Origin: Strigamia acuminata | Lineage: Eukaryota > Arthropoda > Chilopoda > Geophilomorpha > Linotaeniidae | Direction of reading: 5' to 3' | DNA length: 64,000 bases | Assembly (NCBI GenBank): GCA_949358305.1 | Contig: OX442317.1 | Coordinates: 8,126,186-8,190,185, forward strand | In this document: positions 53,710 to 64,000 of the stretch, piece by piece | How positions within the stretch are numbered: the first letter of the stretch is position 1 | Layout of the letters: each line of letters starts with the position of its first letter | The notes under the pieces: model-generated | Told to the model about the DNA's origin: nothing | Database searches by the model: none | What the model saw: only the letters and a program-made list of their open reading frames with translations | Translations under genes and position numbers: made by a program

Positions 53710-54225
53710 TCAAGCCTCGGTTGGGGCTGTCGATGATAAAGGGAGAAGTGGGGCAGGTAATTTTTGGCTCCAAATCCCTTTCAATTCTTCCGGAGTTTTC
53801 TCCGTCGGTTTTAATTTTGGTGAAACAGTCTTGGCTGTCTCGCTCGTGATTGTTGCCGCCGCCGGTGTTTTTGACCTGGTATTGGCGGTGGCGTTTGTGT
53901 GCCGTTGGTAATCGGCCAATTTTCGTAATTGACGACGCTTTTTGGCTTCGTCTTTTACTTCTTTCTCACTCCAAGTTGGATGTTCCGTATGGACAGCCAA
54001 ACGAAGTTCCAGCAGCTCTGTGGAAATGTTAGTTTCCATAGAACTTGCCATTGGGTTTTCGAGTGTGGAAGGGGTTTTTGACCCACTTCCTTTGTTAATT
54101 GGTTTAATTGTCGAGTTTTTGCTCGACTTTTCTGCCAAAGTTTTCGTATTGATCATCGAGTTATTGCTCGGGATCGCTACTTGTGATTGGGTTTTGGATG
54201 ACGAATTTTTGTTCGACATCCTCAC
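53710..54225 (-). CDS. Retrotransposon 3' frame b, unrecognised accessory protein
   Basis: 171 residues, Ser/Thr/Lys-rich. The only compact part is LRLAVHTEHPTWSEKEVKDE followed by AKKRRQLRKLADYQRH, a probable basic helix. It starts 16 bases after the stop of frame a. A frame after pol is unusual for Ty3 elements lacking env, and there is no signal peptide or membrane segment to suggest env. Confidence 0.4.
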   Translation of the reverse strand: MRMSNKNSSSKTQSQVAIPSNNSMINTKTLAEKSSKNSTIKPINKGSGSKTPSTLENPMASSMETNISTELLELRLAVHTEHPTWSEKEVKDEAKKRRQLRKLADYQRHTNATANTRSKTPAAATITSETAKTVSPKLKPTEKTPEELKGIWSQKLPAPLLPLSSTAPTEA

Positions 54226-54240
54226 CTTTTTCCTTGGTGG

Positions 54241-54573
54241 TTAGTCGAGCAGTTTTCTCGGTGGTCTTCGAATTCTTTGAGGCCGACCGGAAATTTGTTG
54301 TGACTTCGGCCAAGTGTTTGTAGTTTGATGTGCAACTACATTTGGCGAAGGTAAAACCACATTTTGGTTCAAAATATTCAATGGTTGCGCCGGTATTAGC
54401 AATTTGGTTGCTGTACTGGCGTTTTTTGGTCGTGCTGGAGTTGGCAACTTAGTTGTTACTCCAGTATTCAAAGGTTGTGTTGAAATTGGCAATTTTGTTG
54501 TCAATTCAGCATCCCTTGGTTGATTTTCAGGGACTTCAATATCTCCTGAGTTTTCACAATGTTGTAAAACCAT
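54241..54573 (-). CDS. Retrotransposon 3' frame a, resembling the C-terminal tail of a pol polyprotein
   Basis: 110 residues with repeats of TKLPTPARPxNxxxxTKLL type and the ending SGRPQRIRRPPRKLLD. The R-x-RRPPR ending is common at the C-terminus of Ty3 integrases. If so, it marks the right edge of a deletion that removed the rest of pol. Confidence 0.45.
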   Translation of the reverse strand: MVLQHCENSGDIEVPENQPRDAELTTKLPISTQPLNTGVTTKLPTPARPKNASTATKLLIPAQPLNILNQNVVLPSPNVVAHQTTNTWPKSQQISGRPQRIRRPPRKLLD

Positions 54574-55049
54574 TTGTATTGGTCACTTTAGTGATTATAC
54601 CTGGTTCTTTGAAAAGGTCTTTGCGAGACGTAGCTAATGGTATAGCTATTTTTCTCAAGGGGTGGATTTTTAGCGTGTGGTGACCTCAAATATTCGTATC
54701 TGAGTGCTCACCATATTTCCTAATTCGTGGTGCTGCAGTTGCTTTCTGTGCTTTTCAGCATCCTATTTACAAAAACAACTAACTTAGTCTTTAAAACAAA
54801 GCATCTTGGTCATCCATTTGCAGAAAGACTGCTTCGAGCCAGCTGCTACTTTTGCATCCGTAAGGGTGACAAAGTGCGAGCGAATCAGGCAGAGACAGCA
54901 TAATTCTTTCTGCAAATTGGTTCTCAAACTCAAATGCAGATGCATTTCTTCTGACTGCTGCTGTTTTCACCTCGTGGGACATTCCTTTTTTAAAAATGTC
55001 TGCCACCACAGGTCTAACAACTTTCATTTGTAGTGAGTGTAATTGTTCA

Positions 55050-55480
55050 TGAGAGAGGGATTAGGGATGTCACTTCCCCCCCTGTTCTCTCATTGGTAGT
55101 GAATTTATTTAATTTTGTGGAATTAAATTCTCAGAGATCCCACGATTTTCGAAAAAACCTTTGAAAATCAAATCTTTCCCGAAAAATCTGTGATCACCAC
55201 ATGTTTTTTCCACTGTTTCCTGGTCGCCATTTTGTATTTTTACGAAAAACCAACAATATTGACCAAATAAATGCCAAAATTTCTCCATTTCTGAAGAAAA
55301 GCAACATTTTTTGAAAGCAAATAGAAATTTGTTTGGAACTAGAAGTTCAGAACCAGATCAAATATTGGTCTGATTCCATGAGAACATGACTTTTGTGCCC
55401 TAAAAAGGCACGAAATCGTGTCCAAAGAACTTCTAAATTTTCAAACCAGAGACTTTTATCGTTGTTTTGCAACAAATAAA
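55050..55480. repeat. Internal repeat R2, downstream of gag
   Basis: Diverged copy of 57200-57640. Both contain AGGGATTAG(G/T)GATGTCACT, a C run (minus-strand polypurine tract), CACGAT/CACGTGAT, TCGCCAT, and AACCAGATCA with GGTCTGATTCCA and ACATGACTTTTGT. Similarity is about 70 percent by eye, far lower than between the LTRs. Confidence 0.7.
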
Positions 55481-55790
55481 TTTAACCGCGTTGGTGCGCA
55501 GATAAAAAAAACAATCCTTGTCGCATTGCAACAAAGAGTAGTCAGCATCCAGTCAGAATCTGCTTGGACTTTGTCATTTTTGGGTTATAACTCCCATTAG
55601 ACTCAGTCATAAATCGAGAAAAGAAAAAAAAATCAATCTTCTCTGGGCATAGGAAAAACGGTTTCAATGTGCTAGCCATCGATTCAATTTCACCTAGATC
55701 TTGGAGGAGCTCTGTCATGGACTCAATCATAAATGATGATGTCCAAATTCAGGCAAGAGTCCATGTTCTGTGCAGTTTCTAGAACTTTGT

Positions 55791-56993
55791 TTATCGTCCT
55801 CTAAAATGCACAAGATGTATTACACAAACTGAAAGGCACACAAGCAATCCAGTATGTTTCATCAAAGTTTGAAAAAACAGTCTTGTTCTCTCAACTTTTG
55901 AAGTTGCTATCGCTTCCTCATTAAGGATCGAAGCTTCTGTTGCTACACAAGCTTTTCTGAGAGATGTCCACGTAAATTCCGCATGTAATGCAGCACGTGC
56001 CATGTCTCTTGCCGCCGGTCGCAAAATAGTCAAAACTTTACGGAGTTGTAGGCTCTCATGGACCGGGATAGCCAGCTGTGTATACAACCTCTCCAATCTG
56101 AACACTACTTGAGTGGCAGACTCATGTGATGCCTGTTGCATCTTGTCTATTTCAGCCAGTAACAATGCGTCGCTTGGCCTAAAATGTAGGAGGAAATCGC
56201 TCTCAAATTCTTGCCAAGTATTTTTAGCAGTCAAAGAGAACCATGTTCCTGCTTCTTCTTTGAAAAACTTAAATAGATGCTCTTTGAGCACCTGGTTGAT
56301 AGAAGGTTCTGCAAAAGCAAGAGCCCCTTTCAAATCCATTAAGAAGTCGTGAGCTTCCATTTTGTTACCGAGAAACGGTTCCAAACAGATGGCATTCACG
56401 CGCTTACTCAATTCAAAATTGCTTAAAGTGCGTGATACTGTTATCGCGTCTTTGGGTTTAAAGTCGCCTAATGGTTTGTCTACTCCTTGGCCGATGGTAT
56501 TAACCCAGGCCAAAAAAGTCGGATTTGTAGTAACTGCTTGTGGTGTTACGTTTTGCGTATTGCCGTTCACAATTACTGGTTGGCTTGAATGTGTGCACGA
56601 CACAACTGTTTTTGCAGCGGTCGCCACTTTGTCGGCTTCGACCATTGCTTGGCCCGCCGCTGTCACGTTGTCCATGACTGATTTCTGTTGGGTTAACAGG
56701 TCGGACAAGGTTTTTATTGATCGCAAATGGGTTTGATTTGCTATTTCCGTTTCTTTGAGACGGCTGGTTAGGTCGTCAATTTCTGCGGAAAGGTCCGCTG
56801 ATTGTCGTTTTGCAACATCAGCTTCATGTTCGATTTCCACTGTACGGTTGGCCACTGCAAGCAGCGCGCTTTCCCATACAGCGTACGTGGTAATATTTTC
56901 AATTTTTAGATCGAAAATTTCACATGTCGTCTCAAGCATTGCTTGATCCAACGGTTTATTACCTCCATTCGCCATTTCTTCTTCGATTGTCAA
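55791..56993 (-). CDS. Retrotransposon gag
   Basis: 400-residue frame encoding the capsid precursor. Residues 60-130 form a coiled coil (EIEHEADVAKRQSADLSAEI, DLTSRLKETEIANQTHLRSI). The capsid core at about 195-370 has FLGNKMEAHDFLMDLKGAL, FFKEEAGTWFSLTAKNTWQE, FESDFLLHFRPSDAL and ATQVVFRLERLYTQLAIPV, which matches the Retrotrans_gag pattern (WF..-..W..F...F). The last 25 residues after KVERT look non-coding, so the natural end is cut. No zinc knuckle is visible. An upstream frame at 56959-57165 (Arg-rich) overlaps in another phase. Confidence 0.8.
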   Translation of the reverse strand: MTIEEEMANGGNKPLDQAMLETTCEIFDLKIENITTYAVWESALLAVANRTVEIEHEADVAKRQSADLSAEIDDLTSRLKETEIANQTHLRSIKTLSDLLTQQKSVMDNVTAAGQAMVEADKVATAAKTVVSCTHSSQPVIVNGNTQNVTPQAVTTNPTFLAWVNTIGQGVDKPLGDFKPKDAITVSRTLSNFELSKRVNAICLEPFLGNKMEAHDFLMDLKGALAFAEPSINQVLKEHLFKFFKEEAGTWFSLTAKNTWQEFESDFLLHFRPSDALLLAEIDKMQQASHESATQVVFRLERLYTQLAIPVHESLQLRKVLTILRPAARDMARAALHAEFTWTSLRKACVATEASILNEEAIATSKVERTRLFFQTLMKHTGLLVCLSVCVIHLVHFRGR

Positions 56994-57199
56994 ATTCAGG
57001 GATGAATCGTTCGAATCGGCGTCGGAATCTTCTTCTCTTGTAACGGTTTTGGTCGCTTGGCGATTTCCACGTGGGCTTGCCTGATCTGGTGTGTGGCATT
57101 GGCCGAACTGTGCCAGAAGACAGGTCCGCAGAAAAACAAAATGGACGCAAAGGATTAGTTTGCAACCAATTAGAGGTCAGCGATGTTGTGAATTTTAGC

Positions 57200-57640
57200 C
57201 ATTCATGGGGGAGGGATTAGTGATGTCACTCCCCCCCATTATCCCCATAAATCACGTGATTGGTTCGAAATTCCCAGAAGTTATTTCCCAGAGTTCCAAA
57301 AACTTTTAGTTTCTCGAAATTCCAGAATTTCTGGAAAAATCTTAGATTTCCACATGGTTTTCCTATTGTTTCCAGGTCGCCATCTTTGGTTTTTGAAAAA
57401 ATAAAAACTTTGACCACAAAAAATGATTTGATTATTTCTGTTTTTGCAGAAAAACCAACATTTTGAAAACAACAGAAGGTGATTGTTTGGTACTAGAAGC
57501 CATAGAACCAGATCATAAATGGTCTGATTCCAAAGAAACATGACTTTTGTACTTTTTAAAAGCACTCAAATCATGTCCCAAAAGCTTCGACATTACCAAA
57601 CGAATGGTTTTTACCATTGTTAAAACAACGGTAAGGTGAC
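57200..57640. repeat. Internal repeat R1, upstream of gag
   Basis: Partner of R2 (55050-55480). On the minus strand a GGGGGGGAG tract is followed by TGACATCACTAATCCC in both copies, as if an older LTR began there. Confidence 0.7.
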
Positions 57641-57660
57641 ACGCAAAAGCGTTAATTAGT

Positions 57661-57795
57661 CCCACAACTTTATTGTTTTGCAACAAAGAAGTAGAATACA
57701 CAAAATAATCCCACAACTTTATTGTTTTGCAACAAAGAAGTAGAATACACAAAATAATCCCACAACTTTATTGTTTTGCAACAAAGAAGTAGAAT
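57661..57795. repeat. 49-bp tandem repeat, 2.8 copies
   Basis: Unit starts CCCACAACTTTATTGTTTTG and ends CACAAAATAAT, at 57661, 57710 and 57759. Units are identical, in the leader of the retrotransposon. Confidence 0.93.
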
Positions 57796-57949
57796 TCCAA
57801 AAAAAGAAGAAAGATAAGAAAAAAATACAATGAAAAATGATAAAAGATGTGTGAATTTCCTAAAGAAAATCACCCCAAAACTTACAATTTTTAGCAGAAG
57901 TCTGCAGAAATAAACAGGGATATTACTAGTTCTCTCCTTCTGCCCCAAG

Positions 57950-59470
57950 AAAATAGCAATTGCGCCCGCTCGCCTACGCTGAGGCCTTCACCTCAGTCTG
58001 CACGAGGCTGCCTTCTCGACAGAAAACGTGCCTACACTGGAATGTCTGCTCATCCCAATGAAGTGGTTGTTTGTTTGGGACAATCAGATATGTTTTAAAA
58101 GTAGAAGGCAAACACACCTGTTGTCCCTAGTCTCCCTGGGTCCCACCCTTCAGCTGCCATCTCGAAGCCATATCACCTTCCATTTGGTGCTGTATACCGC
58201 CCGGCATGAAATACTTGTATTCAATTGCAATGATATCTACTGTCAGGTGTGGAGTCCAAGGAAACCATGAAAATAATAGATAGAGAAGTAAAAATTGAAG
58301 AGAAAGAAAAATGAAATAAGTGTAAATAAAAAAATAAAGTTTCCAAATTGCAAAGATTGCTTTAAAACTGTGGTTCGAGCACAGTCTCTACACAACCAGT
58401 AACAACTCGAAAAGTTTAAAAAAAGTGAATAAAATATTGAAAATAAAGTTACAGGCTAGATTCCCAGTCTTTTTTCAAAGCTGGTAGCTACCTGAATATA
58501 CAGATATCGTTCCTACGCCCTAACGAGCTCTCTGTATCATTTGGGCACTTCACCATCGGTATCCCCGTACCTCCGGCAGCCCGCCCCGCTGTCCAAGTCC
58601 CAGTCTCCACAGTTCTTAGGTTGTGTACACCAACTTGCAACTGTTTCTGACCAGTACTTGGGACAGGGTAGGAATTAAACGGAATGAACTTGGTATTTCA
58701 GCACTTTAAGCAGCAGCAGGGCAATTCAGAGCTTATGAATCGCCACAGCAACCTCCAAGCCACTTTTCCCATGCTTGCCAGCACTTCGCTGCTACCCGGA
58801 TCCCATTTATTGACAACCGCTCAGTGCATCCTGAGTGTTCCATGCCATGCAACTTCCCCGTAATAGCAACCTGGATACCGGGTAATACCCCGGTCTTCAA
58901 AAGGTCTTTGTGCTCAAAGCTCAGTTCATTGCAACGCTTCCTCGCCCGGCCCATAATGGAACCATTGGCTGCAGTGTGGCAATTGGATTATGCCCGCATT
59001 GGTTTTAGCGTAACCGCCTATCCCCTGTGGGTTTTGGCTTGTTGGTGGCCACCAACGCGCCTCCTCCTCTAATCAGGTTCAAAACTCTGCAGTTATAGTG
59101 CCATTACTTTACATGGGCTTCGCACCAAGAAAATAAAAATAAAAGCAAGGTTCAGAATCATATTCCCCTCCCAACCACCCAGTTGTTTAAGCTGAGCTAG
59201 AGAAAAATAGGAGACTTTTGGAAAGTATGGCTAATGTAAGTCCCTGCTTGCCATTACCCAGGCAAGCTGGACATGCACAGCCAAAAATTTTTGTCAAATC
59301 AGGGTCCAATGGTCAGCGATTAGCGGCCGTTTCGCTTGCTGACCCCCTGTCACAACCATGACCAAAGAAGTTTCCCCCTCTTTTGAAAGAAAAGAGATTT
59401 GTCTAATATGGTGTTTTGCACCATCAGTAAACAAAAATTTTTCGCCAGAGAGTTCAAAATCTCGGACGGG
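57950..59470 (-). other. Retrotransposon leader region
   Basis: No known domain. A 73-residue minus frame at 58733-58954 (MGRARKRCNELSFEHKDLLK, GKLHGMEHSGCTERLSINGI) and an 82-residue one at 59294-59542 are open but unrecognised. The frame at 58733 has reasonable composition and could be part of a captured gene. Confidence 0.4.
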
Positions 59471-59474
59471 CCCA
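59452..59474 (-). other. Primer-binding site
   Basis: The minus strand begins TGGGCCCGTCCGAGATTTTG four bases after the 5' LTR. Its complement reads like a tRNA 3' end: GTTCAAAAT T-loop, acceptor strand ending in CCCA. It is most like tRNA-Pro, which carries C at the discriminator position, but the match is not exact. Confidence 0.6.
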
Positions 59475-59478
59475 CAAT

Positions 59479-60108
59479 TGTGAGTGTTCGGACGGACGCC
59501 ACGTGGTCTGGGGAGGACCGCGAGGCGCTGGACGCAACACACACGATGATTAAATCCACGAAATACACGAAAGACACAAGTTTAGGTTTTGGTTATTACT
59601 TTATTGTTGTCTAGGGGTATGATATGGTGTCTCAAGGTGTATTTCCCAAATGTAATAGCGGTTTTGCCGCTATTCCTGATTGACCACGTGTCACGGCAAT
59701 CGGTAGATCGCCATGACACGCGAGATCGGTTTTACGCAGTTTGTGCCGCGTCGTCGCAACGTTCTTACGAACGTGCGGCGAACACGGCGTGTTGGACGCT
59801 CAGGTCCCGACCGGCGACAGCATTGCTGCGTCGGTCCTTCGGGTCTCAACTACGATCGGCATTGCGAAGAAGGTCGGAAAGCGACCGTTCGCCATGCTGG
59901 TCAAGAATCAACTGTCGGGCTACTGCGGGGCCCACCACTTCCGGAAGGGGCACTTCCGGTTCCCAATTGGCCGGAGCCAACGACCGACAGCTCCACCTGG
60001 TGCGGGGGACCGCGCCAGGTCGCGCACGAGAAACACGAGGTGCGCGAGAGCTTGGAAGCGCCGTGTGTCGCAGTGAAGTGACACAGGCTGAGTGAACAGC
60101 TGGTCACA
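59479..60108 (-). repeat. 5' LTR (630 bp)
   Basis: Same length as, and by eye identical to, 52301-52930. Confidence 0.95.
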
Positions 60109-60420
60109 AGATTAACTGATGAAACCTTTCATTTAAAAACAAATAATAATTATTTTAAAAAAAATAACTCCAACATGAGTAACTTTTGCAAACGACCACC
60201 AGCCTAGCGGTGACGAGTGGAATTAACCAAACTAAACTTTAAACTCCATTTTTTTAATTTTTAATTTTACTGTATTTTTTCTTTTTTTAGGTCAGGGTCA
60301 AACCATCTTTTGCCTCAAGCTTTTAATTTCAGATAAGCTTCGCTGTCCCCGATTCTCATTCCAACGTTTTCTTTCAGTTGACTGCAAAGTATTTCCAATC
60401 TTTCCACCAACGCCCACAAG

Positions 60421-63212
60421 ATGTCGAATTTCGAGCTCGAGAGTTTGGAGAATTGTTTGGAGAAAAACATCCCATCGGACGAACTTTACTACGTAAAAAA
60501 ACTGCTATACGGCAAGGAATTACCGTAAGATTTTATTCCCATCTATTTGTATTCTCTAACATCAAAGTTTTTAATTCAATTTCTCCCTCAGTTCGTTATC
60601 AATCGACCAACGAGCCGAAAAATTGGCATCGGAGAAAAATTTCGATATCAAAGGTTACATGTTTGTGGCTGATGGCGAAGAATTAAGATCAGCTAAAATC
60701 GTGCGAGTTGGCCTCATTCAGAACCGGATTGTGCTTCCCACAACAAGTCCTATAGGAGATCAGCGCGCGGCTATTCATGACCGGGTCAGGGATTTGGTTT
60801 ACGCCGCGGCGCTTTGTGACGTCAACGTTGTTTGTTTTCAGGAAGTTTGGCGTGGGTTTATTTTTAATTTTATTTTAATGTCATTCATTATTCTGCAATT
60901 TTTTTTTGCGTTTATTTTCTCTAGATATGCCGTTCGCATTTTGTACTAGGGAAAAGTTGCCCTGGTGCGAGTTTGCGGAATCGGCTGAAGATGGCGTCAC
61001 AACGATGTTTTGTCAAGAGGTAGAAATAAATCGAAACCAACAAATCCGGAGATAAATTCAGGAATTTTTGTTTATTTAACAGTTAGCAAAGCAGTATAAT
61101 ATGGTAATAATTAATCCAATCTTGGAAAGAGATCTTGGTGATGTACTTTGGAATACTGCAGGTAATTTGGATGTTTAAAATATTTCAAAGTTGGTTTCAA
61201 AACAATTGATATTTTACAGTCGTGATTTCAAATAGTGGCAAAATTTTGGGTAAAACGAGAAAAAACCACATTCCTCGCGTTGGTGACTTCAATGAAGTAA
61301 GAATTTACAAGAACAAGAATGGGACACCACCATTTTTGTGAAAATGAAGACAAAAATAAAAATAAACACCGTATTTTATCGATTAAAAGCCGCGGCTCTT
61401 ATTCAAAACTGCCATTTTTGTTAGCAATTACAATTTCGGTTTTTCGTTTGTTACATTTGAACGTCACGAACGAAGCGTACGTTCATCGTTCGTGAGGTTA
61501 AATACAAAAACAATACCGTACTTTTACAAAAATATGGTATTATTGGTGTCTTAGCCGCGGCTACTATTCGAGGGCGACTCTTAATCGGTAAAATACGGTA
61601 TTTAAACGGATTTTTAAACTACTTATGTCAATATTGACAGCCATAAACTCATTTTTTTCTAGTCAACATATTACATGGAAAGTACTTTGGGTCATCCAGT
61701 GTTTGTCACTCCTTTTGGTAAAAAAAATTTATTCATTTGGTATTTTCTAAACAAAATCTGAAACCCAATGTTTTCTTCTAGGTAAAATTGGGGTTAACAT
61801 TTGTTATGGCCGCCACCATCCACAAAACTGGATGATGTATGGAATAAATGGAGCCGAGATTGTTTTTAACCCTTCTGCAACTGTCAGTGGACTAAGGCAA
61901 TTAATTTTCATTGCGAATGCAACAGTTTGTTCGGTAATAAAATTGTGCACTTGATCTTTAACAGCGAACCCTTGTGGCCAATTGAAGCCCGAAATGCAGC
62001 AATCGCAAATAGCTATTTCTCGTGCGCAATTAATAGAGTTGGAACTGAAACGTATCCTCGTGAGTTTTCGTCCGGCGACAAGAAGAAGCCGCACACCGAG
62101 TTCGGACATTTTTACGGTACGGTCATTAGTCAGGGAATTTTTGGGACCGGGAAATAACGGAATTTTTTCACATGATTTTGTTTAAACAGGCTCGAGTTAC
62201 GTTGCTGCACCCGATGGAAGTCGAACTCCTGTATGAAATCATTAATAAGTTGACGTATAATTTTAATGAAGAATTGTGTAAATTGTTTTTAGGGTTTATC
62301 CCGTACACGTGATGGTTTACTCATAACTGAAATGGATTTAAATCTATGCAGACAAACCAAAGATGTTTGGGGATTTAAGGTTTGTTGTGGTTAGAACAAA
62401 GGGGACAGTATCGGCATCAGAAAAAATGTGAATAGTTTAACGACAGGCAGGGCTGGAGTGGGAACAAATTTAGTACCGAGAAATCTGGACACGTCAGGCT
62501 ATGGGAACAAGTTTAGTACCGGGAAATCTGGATAGATTGGGCCACTGGAACAAATTTAGTACCGAGAAATCTGGATAGGTTGGACCACGGGAACAAATTT
62601 AGTATCGGGAAATCTGGACACGTCAGGCTATGGGAACAAATTTAGTATCGGGAAATCTGGATAGGTTGGACCACGGGAACAAATTTAATATTGGGAAATC
62701 TGGACACTATGGGAACAAATTTAGTACCGGGAAATTTGGATATGTTGGGCCATGGGGCCAGGCTAGTGAAAAAATTTCACGTCATGGGCCATCAGAAAAT
62801 TCCCCTTATTTCACCGGGACTGTCCAGCCCTGATGACAGGGAAAAGTCTGGTGACATAGTGATGGGAATAATGAGCCCCTTATACATCAGAAAAAGATCA
62901 GTTGTAGGTACAGTGTGGTGTATTCTGTGCAGACCGGACAGGTTTGCTGGACCCAACCTATGCCCAGCAATGTTAAATTCACTTCCCCATTTGGAAATAG
63001 CCTGTTAGTCGGACCGGTCCTACTGTATGTCCGGGCCACACAGAGTACACTGTATTTGGCCCCCTATTTGGCGATCCCAATATAATCCACCATTTACATA
63101 CATATTCACTTTGTTTGTTCACTACTAGATGACCCAACGCTTGGATTTATACGCAGAGTCACTGACAGATGCAAGCAAACCAAATTACAAGCCTCAACTC
63201 ATAGGCGAATAA
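60421..63212 (+). CDS. UPB1: Beta-ureidopropionase (complete, 11 exons)
   Basis: Last enzyme of pyrimidine breakdown. It hydrolyses N-carbamoyl-beta-alanine (and the aminoisobutyrate analogue) to beta-alanine, CO2 and ammonia in the cytosol. Exons: 60421-60524, 60592-60851, 60925-61019, 61083-61161, 61220-61296, 61663-61717, 61782-61896, 61965-62116, 62190-62230, 62293-62379 and 63129-63212. They encode 382 residues (human 384). Nitrilase-fold catalytic residues are visible: Glu in VVCFQEVW, Lys in [11 protein letters not shown], Cys in [11 protein letters not shown]. Other conserved blocks are [29 protein letters not shown] and [17 protein letters not shown]. The intron after exon 61782-61896 has a GC donor. 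The intron before the last exon carries a tandem repeat. Confidence 0.96.
61369..61598. mobile_element. MITE, 230 bp, in a beta-ureidopropionase intron
   Basis: CCGTATTTTATCGATTAAAA at the left is inverted at the right as CTTAATCGGTAAAATACGG with two differences. A GCCGCGGCT palindrome lies just inside both ends. An inner inverted repeat with GAACG / CGTTC words lies around 61450-61490. Confidence 0.8.
62445..62770. repeat. About 43-bp tandem repeat in the last beta-ureidopropionase intron
   Basis: Units contain GGGAACAAATTTAGTACCGG and GAAATCTGGATAGG, ending TGGACCAC or CAGGCTAT. Seven or eight imperfect copies. Confidence 0.9.
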
Positions 63213-64000
63213 ACTTAAGACGGAGAAAACTTAGTTACACTTACACGACTAAATAAATTTTACCTAAAATAAATTTTTGTATATGCATTCGTAAAGTCAT
63301 TTAGACTAAACAGCATTTTAAACTGCTTATCTCGATTTAACTTCAAAAATGGCGGCCGATTTAGTCCGTACTCAGTCGCATTGGGCATGCGCACGACATT
63401 TAAACAAGGAAACATGTTTAACTGCAAGTTAAACCTGGCTTTGTGAATGCGCCTAGTGAAAATTGATTGTATTGTTTGCTAATTTGGGAATTGTCTGCCC
63501 AAAAATCACTTAATTCGCCATTATTTTTTCATTATGTAATGAAAGGTTTCTCATGTTTACAATTCAACATGTAATTAATATGTAAAATGGGTATAGGAAA
63601 TAAAGATTAGAATTTCAAAACAAAACAAAAACAAGTATATCTAAATATTATACACTGACCCGAGTCGACATTCTATTTATCTTGGGCAGCTAAATGAGTT
63701 AAACCAACACCAGACACGGAAATGGAAATGGAAGCGACTGCAATGAGTCTTTATAAAAGGTGAACCGACTACACCGCAGCGGTAAAACGTGATCGCGACG
63801 AAACGATCGTCTTTCCTCCACAAAAACGCATCAAAAAATTAAAAAACATTAGTCAAATCGTGACAATAAACTTATTTACAACTTTCACTTTACACTCCGA
63901 ATTATAAAAACTCTCACGAGAGAGTGTAGGTAAATAGGAAAAATCTACACCGGTTAGGTTTTATTGATCTTTCTATTTTTTCCCCTCCGCGTAGATCCTG
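63213..64000. other. 3' flank of beta-ureidopropionase, nothing recognised
   Basis: AT-rich. An AATAAA lies at 63252-63257. No exon is supported to the window edge. Confidence 0.5.

Larger units (their letters stand above)
52297..60112 (-). mobile_element. Young Ty3-type LTR retrotransposon, non-autonomous (7.8 kb)
   Basis: The minus strand reads 5' LTR (60108-59479), a primer-binding site starting TGG four bases inside, a long leader, gag (56993-55791), small 3' frames, a polypurine tract and the 3' LTR (52930-52301). The 4-bp target duplication AGAT is at 52297-52300 and 60109-60112. LTRs are 630 bp and identical by eye, so the insertion is recent. No reverse transcriptase, RNase H or integrase motif is visible. 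The element must therefore move with help from a relative. Short target duplication and gag type fit Ty3/mdg4 rather than BEL/Pao. Confidence 0.9.

Overview
The window looks like nuclear genomic DNA of an invertebrate animal, probably an arthropod (inference). The sequence shows split genes with short AT-rich introns, a fibrillin with vertebrate-like domain order, an invertebrate-type GDNF/GAS1-like receptor, and many families of interspersed and tandem repeats. Nothing bacterial was seen.

Layout. 36-3681 (-) holds the 5' half of a fibrillin gene, one 42-residue-scale module per exon, with an in-frame TAG in one module. 3700-5040 holds a promoter-like palindrome cluster, a GTCGAC-rich fold-back block and a perfect 71-bp palindrome. 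5048-5878 (-) holds the first exons of a TFIIIC largest-subunit (GTF3C1) gene joined directly to a segment from far inside that protein, so it is probably a broken copy. 7.1-32.5 kb is a gene-poor, repeat-rich block. It contains a SENP/Ulp1-like protease, a RING finger, BEL/Pao retrotransposon remnants, several minisatellites and at least five families of unrecognised protein modules. Each family recurs two to five times, some copies intact and others broken by stops or frameshifts. This block is the best candidate for an undescribed element.

The right half is more ordinary. 33398-36149 (-) is an AT-hook protein gene. 36689-39379 (-) is a complete Prp19. 40324-50270 (+) is a complete GFR/GAS1-like GPI-anchored receptor gene. 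51214-51812 (-) is the ubiquitin-L40 fusion gene. 52301-60108 is a young Ty3-type LTR retrotransposon on the minus strand, with 630-bp LTRs identical by eye, a 4-bp target duplication and no visible pol. 60421-63212 (+) is a complete beta-ureidopropionase. The retrotransposon sits between the divergent ubiquitin-L40 and beta-ureidopropionase genes, so it has separated what was a head-to-head pair about 0.8 kb apart.

The Prp19, receptor, AT-hook and beta-ureidopropionase exon models each sum to a multiple of three with matching phases at every junction, which supports them. Annotated functions come from recognition of conserved motifs; no database search was possible.
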